Below, piece by piece: positions 54,559 to 63,267 of a stretch of DNA of 64,000 nt. This DNA comes from Streptomyces sp. NBC_01232. Lineage in GTDB: Bacteria > Actinomycetota > Actinomycetes > Streptomycetales > Streptomycetaceae. The position numbers and the translations under genes are program-made. Within the stretch, counting starts at the first letter, position 1. Every line of letters starts with the position of its first letter. The stretch covers positions 620,001-684,000 of the forward strand of contig NZ_CP108518.1 in NCBI RefSeq assembly GCF_035989885.1, given 5' to 3'. The notes beneath the pieces are model-generated. The model saw only the letters and a list, made by a program, of their open reading frames with translations. It did not search any database and was not told where the DNA came from.

Positions 54559-55539
54559 TCAGTTCCGGCCGGCCAGGCTGCGGGACCTGGCCTGCAGGAA
54601 CACCTCCTCGGCGAGGGCACGGTCGGCCGGGTCGCGGGTCCGGTTGGCCCAGGGCAGGGTGGTCCAGTACGGGCCGATGGCGCCGAAGACCCGGGCCGCC
54701 TCGTCGAACTGGAGCGCTCCCCACAGGGCGTGGGCGAGCTGGTTCAGATCGAGCGGGGAGGCGTGCGGCAGGTCTGCGTGGTGGAACCAGGTGTGCAGGG
54801 CGTGGAGGGCGTCGCGGACGGCGTCCTCGGCGACCCAGTGCAGGTCGAGCGCCCTTTCCTGGCCGCGTTCGCGGCGGTAGCGCTCGACCCGTACGTAGAG
54901 CGGCAGGACGTGGAGGGCGGATCCGGGGGGTGCGGAACCTGCCGCCCAGTGAACGAAGTTGGCGGCCTCGGAAAGCGGTCCGGGCGCGCCCGCGTACACG
55001 AACTGGAGCATGCGGTGGTAGGCCTCGCGGTTGTGCGGGTCGCGCTTGTCGGCCTCCGCGAGCATGCCCCAGGGGCCGGGCGGCAGCATCGGGCCGGGTG
55101 GCGCGATCCGGTGCTCGGCCATCTGGCGGTGCTCGTCGAGAAGGGCGAGGGCGAGCAGGCAGACCCAGGGCACGGGGTCGGCGGGGCTGATGCCGGCGGT
55201 CTCGCGGCAGGTTTCCCAGGCCTCCCGCCACAGTTCGCCGGTGCGCGGGTGTCCGGCGCGGTGGGCCCGGACGGCCCGTTCGACGGTGACGCGCGTGTGC
55301 ATCACGAGCGCGGCGACGCTGTGCGGTTGCTCGGTGCGCCAGGCCTGGACCACGTCGGATCCGGCGGCGATGGCCGCGAGGACCTGGGTGCGCTGGGTCC
55401 ACAGCCCCCAGCCGTCGGTGCGATCGAGTAAGCGCGCCATGGACACCCACCGGCCGGTGCGCAGGTCCTGGGCGGCGGACCGCAGCTCGTTGTCGTGGCC
55501 GGCCGGGTGGTAGACGGGCCGGAAATCGCTGCCCGCCAT
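54559..55539 (-). CDS. Helical (TPR-like) protein of unknown function
   Basis: 326 residues, soluble, almost all helix. Recurrent two-helix pairs (WVSMARLLDRTDGWGLWTQR, LWREAWETCRETAGISPADP, EANFVHW-type segments) and WGALQFDEAARVFGAIGPYW look like a TPR-type superhelix as in Streptomyces proteins of this length. No catalytic motif. Start at MAGSDFRPVYHPA with GTG just before; the ribosome site overlaps the codons. Shares strand with the permease, maybe the same transcript. Divergent from the kinase operon. Confidence 0.82.
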   Translation of the reverse strand: MAGSDFRPVYHPAGHDNELRSAAQDLRTGRWVSMARLLDRTDGWGLWTQRTQVLAAIAAGSDVVQAWRTEQPHSVAALVMHTRVTVERAVRAHRAGHPRTGELWREAWETCRETAGISPADPVPWVCLLALALLDEHRQMAEHRIAPPGPMLPPGPWGMLAEADKRDPHNREAYHRMLQFVYAGAPGPLSEAANFVHWAAGSAPPGSALHVLPLYVRVERYRRERGQERALDLHWVAEDAVRDALHALHTWFHHADLPHASPLDLNQLAHALWGALQFDEAARVFGAIGPYWTTLPWANRTRDPADRALAEEVFLQARSRSLAGRN

Positions 55540-56022
55540 CACCTCGTCCCGGTCGACGGGCGGCGACGGCGCCCCGGGAGGGCGTGTGCTGCGGTGGTCG
55601 TGATCATCAGTCCTCGGATCGCATGGAAGGTGGGTTCATCCGGTGCCCGGCTGCGGCGCTGCAGCCGTGCCCGGTGCCAGGGATGCGTGAACCATGCGAG
55701 AACTGTTCGGCGAACCCCCGCCGTTGACCCACGGTCGATGTCGCTGCCCGTTGATCGGCGATCACTATAAGGCGATCAGGAGCATACGCATCCAGATTCT
55801 TGTTCGAACGCAAGTATCAAGCCAACAAGCAGATGTGATTACACGTCAGTGGCGTGCCGAGCGCTGCGGAAGGATCTTGACGGGCGACGTCCACTGGTGA
55901 AGGCTTCCGACCGGCGTTCGATCAGTGCGGTGAGTCCAGCCGCTCCGGTCGGTTCAGCCGGTTCGGCCGGGTCCGTCGGGTCCGGCCCGTGCGGTCAAGG
56001 TGATGGCAGGGACGGAGTGGTG
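55540..56022. promoter_or_regulatory. Divergent control region of the polyol operon
   Basis: About 480 bp between the helical protein and the kinase gene. The 55750-55850 stretch is much less GC-rich than its surroundings (GATCACTATAAGGCGATCA and CTTGTTCGAACGCAAG). It includes an imperfect palindrome around TTCGAA with CTTG/CAAG ends, and a CGATCA direct repeat, likely operator parts. No gene seen; the FGGY frame is open upstream without a good start. Confidence 0.45.
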
Positions 56023-57462
56023 ATGACGGGCCCGGTGCTCGCTGTCGATCAAGGCACCTCGGGGACCAAGGCGCTGGTCGTCTGTCCGGTTCGCGGGGTC
56101 ATCGGCTCCGGATCGGCTCCGGTACGCCCCCGCTACCTGCCGGGCGGCCGGGTCGAGGTCGCCCCCGGCGAGCTCCTGGACTCGGTGGTCGAAGCCGGAC
56201 GCGCCGCGCTGGCGGCGGCCGGCGAACCCGTGGTGGCGGTGGGCCTCGCCAACCAGGGCGAGACCGTCCTCGCCTGGGATCCGGCGAGCGGCGAGCCCCT
56301 GACCGACGCGATCGTCTGGCAGGACCGGCGCGCCGAGCAGCTCTGCACCGAGCTGGCCCCGCACGCGCCGTCGCTGCGGGAGACGACCGGCCTGCCGCTC
56401 GATCCGTACTTCGCCGCGCCCAAGATGGCCTGGATACGCCGCCACCTGACCCGGCGGGGCGTCGTGACGACGAGCGACGTCTGGCTCGTGCACCGCCTCA
56501 CCGGTGCGTTCGTCACGGACGCGGCGACCGCCGGGCGCACCCAGCTGCTCGACCTCGACACCACCCGCTGGTCGGAGACCGCACTCGACGCCTTCGGCCT
56601 CGCGGGTGAGCGGCTGCCTGAGGTGGTCGACGCGGACACCCGCGTCGGCACCACCACCGCGTTCGGACCCGAACTGCCGCTGACGGGGCTGCTCGTGGAC
56701 CAGCAGGCCGCGCTGCTCGCCCAGAGCGTCACCGAGCCCGGCACCGCCAAGTGCACTTACGGCACGGGCGCGTTCCTGCTCGCACAGACCGGCCCGCGGC
56801 CCCTGCGCAGCTCCTCGGGACTGGTCGGCTGCGTGGCCTGGCGCCTCGCCGGCCGGACCAGCTACTGCCTGGACGGGCAGGTGTACACGGCCGCCTCCGC
56901 CGTGCGCTGGCTCACCGATCTCGGGGTGATCTCCGGCGCCGCCGACATCGACACCGTGGGCGGGAGCGTCCCGGACGCCGGCGGCGTCACCTTCGTTCCG
57001 GCGCTCGCCGGGCTCGCCGCTCCGTGGTGGCGGGGCGACCTGCGGGGCTCGGTCACCGGCCTGGGCCTCGACACCACCGCCGGGCATCTGGTGCGAGCCC
57101 TGTGCGACGGTGTCGCCGCCCAGGTGGCCGAACTCGCGGACGCGGTCGCCACCGACCTGGGCGCCCCGCTCGCCGCCCTGCGCGTCGACGGCGGGCTCAC
57201 CCGCTCCGCGCTCCTCATGCAGGCCCAGGCCGATCTCCTCGGGATCCCCGTCGAGGTGTCGGCGCTGCCGGACGTCACCGCCCTCGGCGTCGGCGCCGTC
57301 GCCCGGCTCGGGCTCGATCCCTCGCTCACCGTCGCCGAGGCCGTCCCGGAGTGGAAGCCGTCCGCCGTCTACGAGCCGCGCGCCGGTGCGGCGCAGGCCG
57401 CGGAGCGCCGGGCTCGGTTCCGCTCCGCGGTGTCGGCCCTGCTGGGCGACGGACCGGCATGA
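56023..57462 (+). CDS. FGGY-family carbohydrate kinase (glycerol-kinase-like)
   Basis: 479 residues, the usual length. Phosphate-1 loop LAVDQGTSGTKALVV, phosphate-2 region KCTYGTGAFLLAQT, and adenosine motif RVDGGLTRSALLMQAQADLL fit glycerol/xylulose kinases. Some features (DRRAEQLC, QTGPRPLRSSSGLVG, AGLAAPWWRGDLRG) look like GlpK, but the substrate needs testing. ATG at 56023 has GGAG upstream; the frame upstream is GC-rich noise. The stop overlaps the next ATG by four bases, so three genes form a coupled operon. Kinase product is presumably oxidised by the flavoproteins behind. Confidence 0.92.
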   Translation: MTGPVLAVDQGTSGTKALVVCPVRGVIGSGSAPVRPRYLPGGRVEVAPGELLDSVVEAGRAALAAAGEPVVAVGLANQGETVLAWDPASGEPLTDAIVWQDRRAEQLCTELAPHAPSLRETTGLPLDPYFAAPKMAWIRRHLTRRGVVTTSDVWLVHRLTGAFVTDAATAGRTQLLDLDTTRWSETALDAFGLAGERLPEVVDADTRVGTTTAFGPELPLTGLLVDQQAALLAQSVTEPGTAKCTYGTGAFLLAQTGPRPLRSSSGLVGCVAWRLAGRTSYCLDGQVYTAASAVRWLTDLGVISGAADIDTVGGSVPDAGGVTFVPALAGLAAPWWRGDLRGSVTGLGLDTTAGHLVRALCDGVAAQVAELADAVATDLGAPLAALRVDGGLTRSALLMQAQADLLGIPVEVSALPDVTALGVGAVARLGLDPSLTVAEAVPEWKPSAVYEPRAGAAQAAERRARFRSAVSALLGDGPA

Positions 57463-58856
57463 CGGTCACCGTCGGCGGCGGACTGCCCGGCGGGCAGTAC
57501 GACGTGACGGTCGTCGGGGCCGGCGTCGTGGGCTCGGCCGTCGCCCGCGAACTGGCCCGGCTCCCCCTGCGGATCGCGCTGGTCGACGCGGCCGACGACG
57601 TGGGCGAGGGCACCTCGAAGGCCAACACCGCCATTCTCCACACGGGTTTCGACGCCGTGCCCGGCTCGCTGGAGTCCCGGCTCGTCCGGGAGGGACAGCG
57701 GCTGCTCTCCGCCTACGCCGCCGAGAGCGGCATCCCGGTGGAGCCGCTCGGTGCGCTCCTCGTCGCCTGGGACGAGGAACAGCGGGCCGCGCTCGCGGGC
57801 CTCGCCGACAAGGCGGTCCGCAACGGCTACCGCGCGGCGCGCATCGCCCTGCCCGAGGAGGTGCGGGCCCGCGAACCGGAGCTGGGGCCCGGGGTGCTGG
57901 GGGCGCTCGACGTGCCGGGCGAGTCGGTGATCTGCCCCTGGACCACCACGCTCGCGTATGCGACGCAGGCGGTCCGCTCGGGCGTCGATCTGCACCTCAA
58001 CTGCCGTGTACTGGACGCTATTTCGGGTGATGTGCACACGCTGACCACGAGCCGGGGGCCGCTGCGCACCCGGTACCTGGTCAATGCGGCGGGGCTCTAC
58101 GCCGACGCGATCGATCGGCTGCTGGGCCACGCCGACTTCACCGTGACGCCCCGGCGCGGCCAGCTGATCGTCTTCGACGAATTCGCCCGCGGCCTGGTCC
58201 GGCACATCCTGCTGCCGGTACCGGGAGCCCTCGGCAAGGGGGTGCTCGTCTCGCCGACGGTGTACGGGAAGGTGATGCTCGGGCCGACCGCCGAGGACCT
58301 GGACGACAAGACGGACACCGGATCGACCGCCGCGGGTCTCGCCGTGCTGCGCGAGAAGGGCCGACGGATCCTGCCGGCCCTCCTGGACGAGGAGGTCACC
58401 GCCGTCTACGCCGGTCTGCGGGCCGCCACCGGTGACGAGGATTACGCGATCCGGTCCCATCCGGCGCAGCGGTACGTCACCGTGGGCGGGATCCGCTCGA
58501 CGGGGCTGACGGCGTCGATGGCCATCGCCGCCCATGTGGTGGAACTGCTGGCCGACGGCGGTCTGCCGGTGGCGGGGGCCCGGGATCTGGAGCCGGTGCG
58601 GATGCCGAACCTGGGCGAGGCGTTCCCCCGGCCCTACCGCGACGCGGAGTTGATCGCGCGGGACCCGGAATACGGCCGGATCGTGTGCCACTGCGAGCGC
58701 GTGACCCGCGGGGAGATCCGCGACGCGCTGGCCGCGACCGTACCGCCCGGTTCGCCCGACGGGCTGCGGCGGCGCACCCGCGCGCGCGGCGGCCGCTGCC
58801 AGGGCTTCCACTGCGGGGCCGCCGTCCGCGCGTTGTTCGAGGAGGCCCGCCGGTGA
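57459..58856 (+). CDS. GlpA-like FAD-dependent dehydrogenase with a [2Fe-2S] BFD tail
   Basis: 465 residues. FAD motif VTVVGAGVVGSAVARELAR at the N-terminus, then a DAO-type (glycine/glycerol-3-phosphate oxidase) fold: GTSKANTAILHTGFDAVPG, CPWTTTLAYATQAV, VTPRRGQLIVFDEF and GLRAATGDEDY. C-terminal BFD-like Fe-S segment: IVCHCERVTRGEI and RCQGFHCGAAV supply the four Cys (C-H-C and C-x4-C) typical of GlpA. Likely a sn-glycerol-3-phosphate or sugar-phosphate dehydrogenase. Coupled to both neighbours by 4-bp overlaps. Confidence 0.9.
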   Translation: MTVTVGGGLPGGQYDVTVVGAGVVGSAVARELARLPLRIALVDAADDVGEGTSKANTAILHTGFDAVPGSLESRLVREGQRLLSAYAAESGIPVEPLGALLVAWDEEQRAALAGLADKAVRNGYRAARIALPEEVRAREPELGPGVLGALDVPGESVICPWTTTLAYATQAVRSGVDLHLNCRVLDAISGDVHTLTTSRGPLRTRYLVNAAGLYADAIDRLLGHADFTVTPRRGQLIVFDEFARGLVRHILLPVPGALGKGVLVSPTVYGKVMLGPTAEDLDDKTDTGSTAAGLAVLREKGRRILPALLDEEVTAVYAGLRAATGDEDYAIRSHPAQRYVTVGGIRSTGLTASMAIAAHVVELLADGGLPVAGARDLEPVRMPNLGEAFPRPYRDAELIARDPEYGRIVCHCERVTRGEIRDALAATVPPGSPDGLRRRTRARGGRCQGFHCGAAVRALFEEARR

Positions 58857-60049
58857 CACGCGACCGCACGGTCGACGTCCTGGTCGTCGGCGCCGGCCCC
58901 GCAGGGCTGACACTGGCCGCGCGCCTCGCGGGAGCGGGTGCGGGCCGCGTCGAGGTGCTGGAGCGCGAGCAGGACGCGGGCGGGGCGCCGCGCCACTGTC
59001 ATCACGGCGGGTTCGGGGGGCTCCTGCGCCCCTGGCTCGCGGGGCCGGCGTACGCACGGCTGGCCGTGGAGGCGGCGGTGGCGGCCGGGGCCACGGTCCG
59101 TACGGGTGTCACCGCCACCGGCTGGGCCGGCCCCCTGTCGCTGGAGACCACGAGTCCGGCGGGCCTGGAGCGGATCACGGCCCGGGCCGTCGTCCTGGCC
59201 ACGGGCGCCCGGGAGCGCCCCCGCAGCGCCCGGCTGGTGCCGGGCTCCCGGCCGGCGGGGGTGCTGACCACCGGGGAGCTGCAGCAGTCGGTCCACCTGT
59301 ACGGACAGGAGGTGGGCCGGAGGGCGGTGGTGGTGGGCGCCGAGCCGGTGGCGCGCCACGCGGTACGCACGCTGCGCCGGGCCGGTGCGGAGGCGGTGGC
59401 CCAGGTCACCGAGCACTCCCGCGGTATCGCCGTACCGGGAGTACCGCTGCTCACGGCCACGACGGTGGTCGAACTGCGCGGCCGGGGACGCCTGTCGGGG
59501 GTGGCCGTGCGCCACGAGGACGGCCGTTCTGGGGTCCTCGCCTGCGACACGGTGGTCTTCACCGGCGACTGGATCCCCGACCACGAACTGGCGCGCCGGG
59601 GCGGCATCGCCCTGGACCCGGGGACGCGCGGTCCTTGCGTGGACGCGTCGTTCCGTACGTCGGCGCCTGGGGTCTTCGCGGTCGGCAACGCCCTGCACGG
59701 CGTCGAACGCGCAGCCGCCGCGGCCGCGGAGGGCGCCGCCGCGTCAGCTGCTGTCCTGGCCCGGCTTTCGGGTGCGCCCTGGCCGGAGCCCGGTCCGCCG
59801 CTGGTCGTCCGGGCCCCGCTGGTGTGGGTGTCGCCGAACCGGCTCACGGGGACCGCCGGGCGGCCGCTGCTGCTGCGGTCCGGGGAGCCGCTGACGGGGC
59901 CGGTGGTGACGGTCGCCCAGGACGGCCGGCTGCTGTGGCGGCGGCGGTTCCCGGGCCGGGTGCCACCGTGGCGATCGCTGCGGCTGCCGCCGGGGTGGAC
60001 GGACCGTGTCGACCGGGGCGGCGGTCCGGTCGTGGTGACCGCCGGCTGA
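58853..60049 (+). CDS. FAD/NAD(P)-dependent oxidoreductase (second flavoprotein of the operon)
   Basis: 398 residues. N-terminal FAD motif DVLVVGAGPAGLTLAARL, a second Rossmann region RAVVVGAEPVARHAVRTL for NAD(P), and the CDTVVFTGDWIPDHELARRG and GVFAVGNALHGVERAAAA parts put it with HcnB/GlpB-type and TM1433-like flavoproteins that pass electrons from a GlpA-like partner. Last 100 residues are a C-terminal domain ending in VVVTAG. GTG start overlaps the GlpA-like stop (GTGA). Trio resembles glycerol-kinase/oxidoreductase sets in some thermophiles, as I remember them; the third small Cys-rich protein there is not seen here. Confidence 0.88.
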   Translation: MTRDRTVDVLVVGAGPAGLTLAARLAGAGAGRVEVLEREQDAGGAPRHCHHGGFGGLLRPWLAGPAYARLAVEAAVAAGATVRTGVTATGWAGPLSLETTSPAGLERITARAVVLATGARERPRSARLVPGSRPAGVLTTGELQQSVHLYGQEVGRRAVVVGAEPVARHAVRTLRRAGAEAVAQVTEHSRGIAVPGVPLLTATTVVELRGRGRLSGVAVRHEDGRSGVLACDTVVFTGDWIPDHELARRGGIALDPGTRGPCVDASFRTSAPGVFAVGNALHGVERAAAAAAEGAAASAAVLARLSGAPWPEPGPPLVVRAPLVWVSPNRLTGTAGRPLLLRSGEPLTGPVVTVAQDGRLLWRRRFPGRVPPWRSLRLPPGWTDRVDRGGGPVVVTAG

Positions 60050-60057
60050 CGGCGGTT

Positions 60058-60085
60058 CGCCCCGCGCCGGTACCCGTGCGGGGCG
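60058..60085. terminator. Hairpin between convergent genes
   Basis: CGCCCCGC/GCGGGGCG, 8-bp stem with a 12-nt loop, 8 bp after the flavoprotein stop and 10 bp before the VOC gene end. Confidence 0.5.
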
Positions 60086-60094
60086 GCGGCAGTT

Positions 60095-60520
60095 TCAGCC
60101 CGCGGAGTCCGTGCGGGCGCGGCTGTCGGGAACCGCGGAGAGGACGAACCCGTGGCCGGCCGGGTCGGCGTAACGGCGCAGAGTGGTCCGGCTGCCCGGC
60201 AGGCTGCCGTCGTCCTCCGCGGCCACCGGCCGGGCCCCGAGGGTCACGGCCTCGCGCTCGGCCTCGTCGAGGAACCGCTCCTCCACGAGGACGCACAGAT
60301 GGGCCTGTTGGGAACCCTCCGGTAGCGGCCAGCTCGGCGGGACGTGGTCGGGGTCGCGGCGGACGCCGAGTACCACGCCCGTGCGGCCGGTGACGAGGAG
60401 CAGGTCCTCGTCACCCGGGGCCGGTCCGTTCGTGGCACCGAGCAGTTCGGAGTAGAACCGTGCCAGCAGCTCGGGCTCGGCACTGTCCAGGACGAGAACG
60501 GTTGTCTTGGGTACGGTCAT
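60095..60520 (-). CDS. VOC-superfamily (glyoxalase-like) protein
   Basis: 141 residues, two beta-alpha-beta-beta-beta halves typical of VOC proteins: VLVLDSAEPELLARFYSELLG, then HLCVLVEERFLDEAEREAVTLGA and RRYADPAGHGFVLSAV. Metal ligands are uncertain (one His in the second half; the first half has Asp), so it might be a glyoxalase/resistance type or just a binding protein. ATG MTVPKTTVL is the first good start. Cytoplasmic, convergent with the oxidoreductase operon. Confidence 0.85.
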   Translation of the reverse strand: MTVPKTTVLVLDSAEPELLARFYSELLGATNGPAPGDEDLLLVTGRTGVVLGVRRDPDHVPPSWPLPEGSQQAHLCVLVEERFLDEAEREAVTLGARPVAAEDDGSLPGSRTTLRRYADPAGHGFVLSAVPDSRARTDSAG

Positions 60521-60612
60521 GCACGGCGTTTGCCCGGTGCCCGCGCCCGTACACGGTACGGGGCCGTGAGCGCGGGCCGGACGGAACGGTCCGGCCCGCC
60601 GCACGGGGTCAC

Positions 60613-60990
60613 TCAGGAGCGGATGCGCAGTCCGATCTCCTTCTCCTGGTCGCCCGACACGGCTCCCATGTCCTCGACGGTGAAGTGCCCGGCGAGCGCC
60701 GCCTGCACGCGCTCCACAGCACGGGGTCCTCCCTGGAGGGTGACGCTCACCTCGTCCTTCAGCCGTACGGAGGCCGGCTGCTGCTCCGCCGGGCGTGCGG
60801 CGTCGAGGGTCGCGCTCCATACGGTCACGGCCTGCCCGGCTTCGGTCGCGCCGCCCGCCGTGGCTGCCGCGGCCTCCACGGGGAAGGAACGCTCCAGCAG
60901 GTCGAGGACCGCCCTCGCGTCCTGCGCGGAGCAGTCGCCGAGGGCCACCACCACCTCGGCCGCCGGGTTGTCCTGGTCCTGGCTGTCCAT
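60613..60990 (-). CDS. Conserved hypothetical protein
   Basis: 125 residues, starting MDSQDQDNPAAEVVVALGDC. Alternating helix and strand: DARAVLDLLERSFPV, TVWSATLDAARPAEQ, VRLKDEVSVTLQGG and AVERVQAALAGHF, which could form a ferredoxin-like fold. No motif. ATG at 60990 has AGAGAGGTGG upstream. Function unknown; near csbD and small stress-like genes on the same strand but separated by a terminator. Confidence 0.65.
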   Translation of the reverse strand: MDSQDQDNPAAEVVVALGDCSAQDARAVLDLLERSFPVEAAAATAGGATEAGQAVTVWSATLDAARPAEQQPASVRLKDEVSVTLQGGPRAVERVQAALAGHFTVEDMGAVSGDQEKEIGLRIRS

Positions 60991-61060
60991 CGGGGCCACC
61001 TCTCTCGTGCCGTGCAATGCGTGCCGAGCCATGCCGTTCAGTGCGTCGTTCGCCTGCGCC

Positions 61061-61113
61061 GAAGCAGGATGCGGCCTCGCGACGCCGAGGCGCCGGGGGC
61101 CGCATCCTGCTTC
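61061..61113 (-). terminator. Strong hairpin terminator after csbD
   Basis: 16-bp perfect arms (61061-61076 and 61098-61113; GAAGCAGGATGCGGCC and its complement), 21-nt loop, 36 bp after the csbD stop. Confidence 0.85.
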
Positions 61114-61148
61114 ACCCGCGAGCCCGGAGGGGACTCACCGGTGTGCGG

Positions 61149-61346
61149 TCAGGTCCTGTCCCGCTTGTCCTGCAAGGAGTCGCGGACGCCGCGGGCACGC
61201 TCCTGGACCTCGCCCATCTCTTCCTTCGCCTTGCCCTTGGCCTGGTCCGTCTTTCCCTCGGCCTTCATCCGGTCGTTACCGGTGACCTTGCCAATGGCCT
61301 CCTTGGCCTTGCCCTTGGCCTGGTCCATCTTTCCCTTGTCAACCAC
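61149..61346 (-). CDS. csbD: CsbD-family stress protein
   Basis: 65-residue CsbD family protein: VDKGKMDQAKGKAKEAIGKV, then GNDRMKAEGKTDQAKGKAKE, with the two duplicated D-Q-A-K-G-K-A-K-E units of the family. General stress proteins of unknown mechanism, usually under a stress sigma factor. GTG start preceded by AAGGAGTTCACC. Hairpin downstream. Strongly charged, unstructured, cytoplasmic. Confidence 0.92.
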   Translation of the reverse strand: MVDKGKMDQAKGKAKEAIGKVTGNDRMKAEGKTDQAKGKAKEEMGEVQERARGVRDSLQDKRDRT

Positions 61347-61461
61347 GGTGAACTCCTTGATGCGGGAACTCTGACGGGACCAAACTAGGCGAATCCGGAC
61401 TGTCGCGCGCGGCGAGCCCGCCCGGCGGAGTCCGTCCGGCGTCCGCGGCGGTCGCAGGGGT

Positions 61462-61818
61462 TCAGGACTTGTGGCGGCTCTCCGCCTCGGCGTTGGCCAT
61501 GGCTTCGGCTTCGCTTTCGAGCATGGCTATGGCGACGCCGAAGGCCTGGGCGATGTGGCCCGCGGCCGACATCACGCGGGCCGTGCCCACGACGGGCGCG
61601 ATGGCGACGAGCACGTCCTGGAGCTGCTCCACGGTGAAGTCGGCCTTGACCGCGGGGCTGATGTGGGCCAGGTAGGAGATGGCCGGTGCGTCCATCGCGA
61701 CGAGGGCGGCGATGCGGGTGGTGATCAGTGTCCTCTCGTCCATGTTGCAGTGCTCGATGGAGTCGATCGTCATCGCGGCGAGCGTGTCCAGAACGGGAGC
61801 GTCAGACCTGGTGGCCAT
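61462..61818 (-). CDS. CMD-fold-like small protein without the catalytic Cys
   Basis: 118 residues. Start MATRSDAPVLDTLAAMTIDS, then MDERTLITTRIAALVAMDAPAISY and FTVEQLQDVLVAIAPVVGTARVM, matching the carboxymuconolactone-decarboxylase/AhpD-like helical pattern (D-x-R-T-x2-L-x3-A-A-L). The C-x2-C or catalytic Cys/His motif is absent, so it would not be a peroxidase. ATG 61818 has AAAGGCGG upstream; a longer frame upstream lacks support. Function unknown. Confidence 0.72.
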   Translation of the reverse strand: MATRSDAPVLDTLAAMTIDSIEHCNMDERTLITTRIAALVAMDAPAISYLAHISPAVKADFTVEQLQDVLVAIAPVVGTARVMSAAGHIAQAFGVAIAMLESEAEAMANAEAESRHKS

Positions 61819-62046
61819 GTCGAAACCGCCTTTCGGTGCTGAACTGAGCCGGACGCACCGCCCCTGACCTGGGGACTCGGGACGTATCGGCGGGGTTGCC
61901 GTTTCAGCGTAGGCGTCCCCCCGACCCTGCGCCCGTTGGGCTGTGCGGGTGAGCGGCGGGCCGCCGTCGGCCACCCGCCGGGCGGCACCCCCGAGGCCCG
62001 CGTCCTGGCCGGTGGCCCCGGACGGACCGGCCAGTAGGGTTGCCGG

Positions 62047-63222
62047 GTGGACACTTCATCGAACCCTCGTTCCTTCCGGCTGCTCGTGACGGGCGGAGGG
62101 ACGGGCGGGCACACCTACCCGGCCCTCACCGCGATCCGCACGCTGCGCCCCCGGCTCGCGGCCCAGGGCACCTCGCTCGACGTGCTGTGGATCGGAACCG
62201 CCGACGGCCTGGAGGCGCGCGTCGCTCCGGCGGAGGGCATCGCGTTCAGGACGGTCGCCACGGGGAAGATCCGCAGGTCGGCGAACCCCCTGAAGATGCT
62301 CTCGGCGGCGAACGTGAAGGACATGGCACGCGTGCCGCTCGGAGTGGCCCAGGCCCGTACGATCGTCTCCGACTTCCGGCCGGACGTGGTCCTGGCGACG
62401 GGCGGGTACGTGGCCGTCCCGGCCGGCCTCGCCGCCCGGCTGTGCAAGCGCCCGCTGGTGCTGCACGAGCAGACGGTCCGGCTCGGCCTCGCGAACAGGA
62501 AGCTGGCCGGCTCTGCGACACGGATCGCCGTGTCCTCCGAGTCCTCGCTGCCGCTGCTGCCGGCCGAGGTCCGCGACCGGGCCGTCGTGACCGGCAACCC
62601 GGTGAGGCCCGAGGTACTGGCCGGACACCCCGACAAGGCGGTGCACACGCTGAACCTGACGGGCTTCGACCGGCGCCTCCCGACGGTGTACGTCACCGGC
62701 GGGGCGCAGGGCGCGCAGCAGATCAACGGGGTCGTGCGCGAGGTGCTTCCGTGGCTGCTGAGCCACGCGAACGTGATCCACCAGTGCGGCCCGGCCCACG
62801 TCGACGGCCTCCGGTCCGCCGCCACGGTCCTCGACCCGGTCCTCGCCGGCCGGTACCACCTGACGGGCTTCGTCGGGCCTGAGCTGCCGGACGTGCTGGC
62901 GCTCGCCGATGTGGTGATCTCCCGGTCCGGGGCGGGGACCCTCGCGGAGCTGACCGCGCTGGGCAAGCCCGCGGTGTTCGTGCCCCTGGCCACCTCCGCC
63001 GGCAACGAGCAGGCGCACAACGCCCGGCACCTGGCGGACGCGGGCGCCGCGGTGGCCCTGCTCGGCGAGGTCGACGGCCGCGCCCTGGCGGAGGCGGTCG
63101 GGCCGCTCCTGACCGACACGGCCGGGCGGGCGGCGATGGCGCAGCGGGCCCGTGCGTACGGAAGGCCGGACGCGGCGGACCGGCTCGTGGACGTGCTGCT
63201 GTCGGCGGCGGCCGAGGGCTGA
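62047..63222 (+). CDS. MurG-like glycosyltransferase (GT28), extra copy
   Basis: 391 residues with the GT-B MurG signatures: LVTGGGTGGHTYPALTAI near the N-terminus, HEQTVRLGLANRKLA, VTGGAQGAQQIN, ISRSGAGTLAEL and TSAGNEQAHNARHL. Transfers N-acetylglucosamine (or another sugar) to a lipid or small acceptor by analogy. It stands alone, not in a cell-division (dcw) cluster, so it is likely a paralogue with another acceptor, such as those in aminoglycoside or glycopeptide tailoring. GTG start. The substrate cannot be told. Confidence 0.9.
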   Translation: MDTSSNPRSFRLLVTGGGTGGHTYPALTAIRTLRPRLAAQGTSLDVLWIGTADGLEARVAPAEGIAFRTVATGKIRRSANPLKMLSAANVKDMARVPLGVAQARTIVSDFRPDVVLATGGYVAVPAGLAARLCKRPLVLHEQTVRLGLANRKLAGSATRIAVSSESSLPLLPAEVRDRAVVTGNPVRPEVLAGHPDKAVHTLNLTGFDRRLPTVYVTGGAQGAQQINGVVREVLPWLLSHANVIHQCGPAHVDGLRSAATVLDPVLAGRYHLTGFVGPELPDVLALADVVISRSGAGTLAELTALGKPAVFVPLATSAGNEQAHNARHLADAGAAVALLGEVDGRALAEAVGPLLTDTAGRAAMAQRARAYGRPDAADRLVDVLLSAAAEG

Positions 63223-63267
63223 TCCCTCCGCCGCGGCCCACCCGTGCGGGAGGAGACAGGAGCGACG

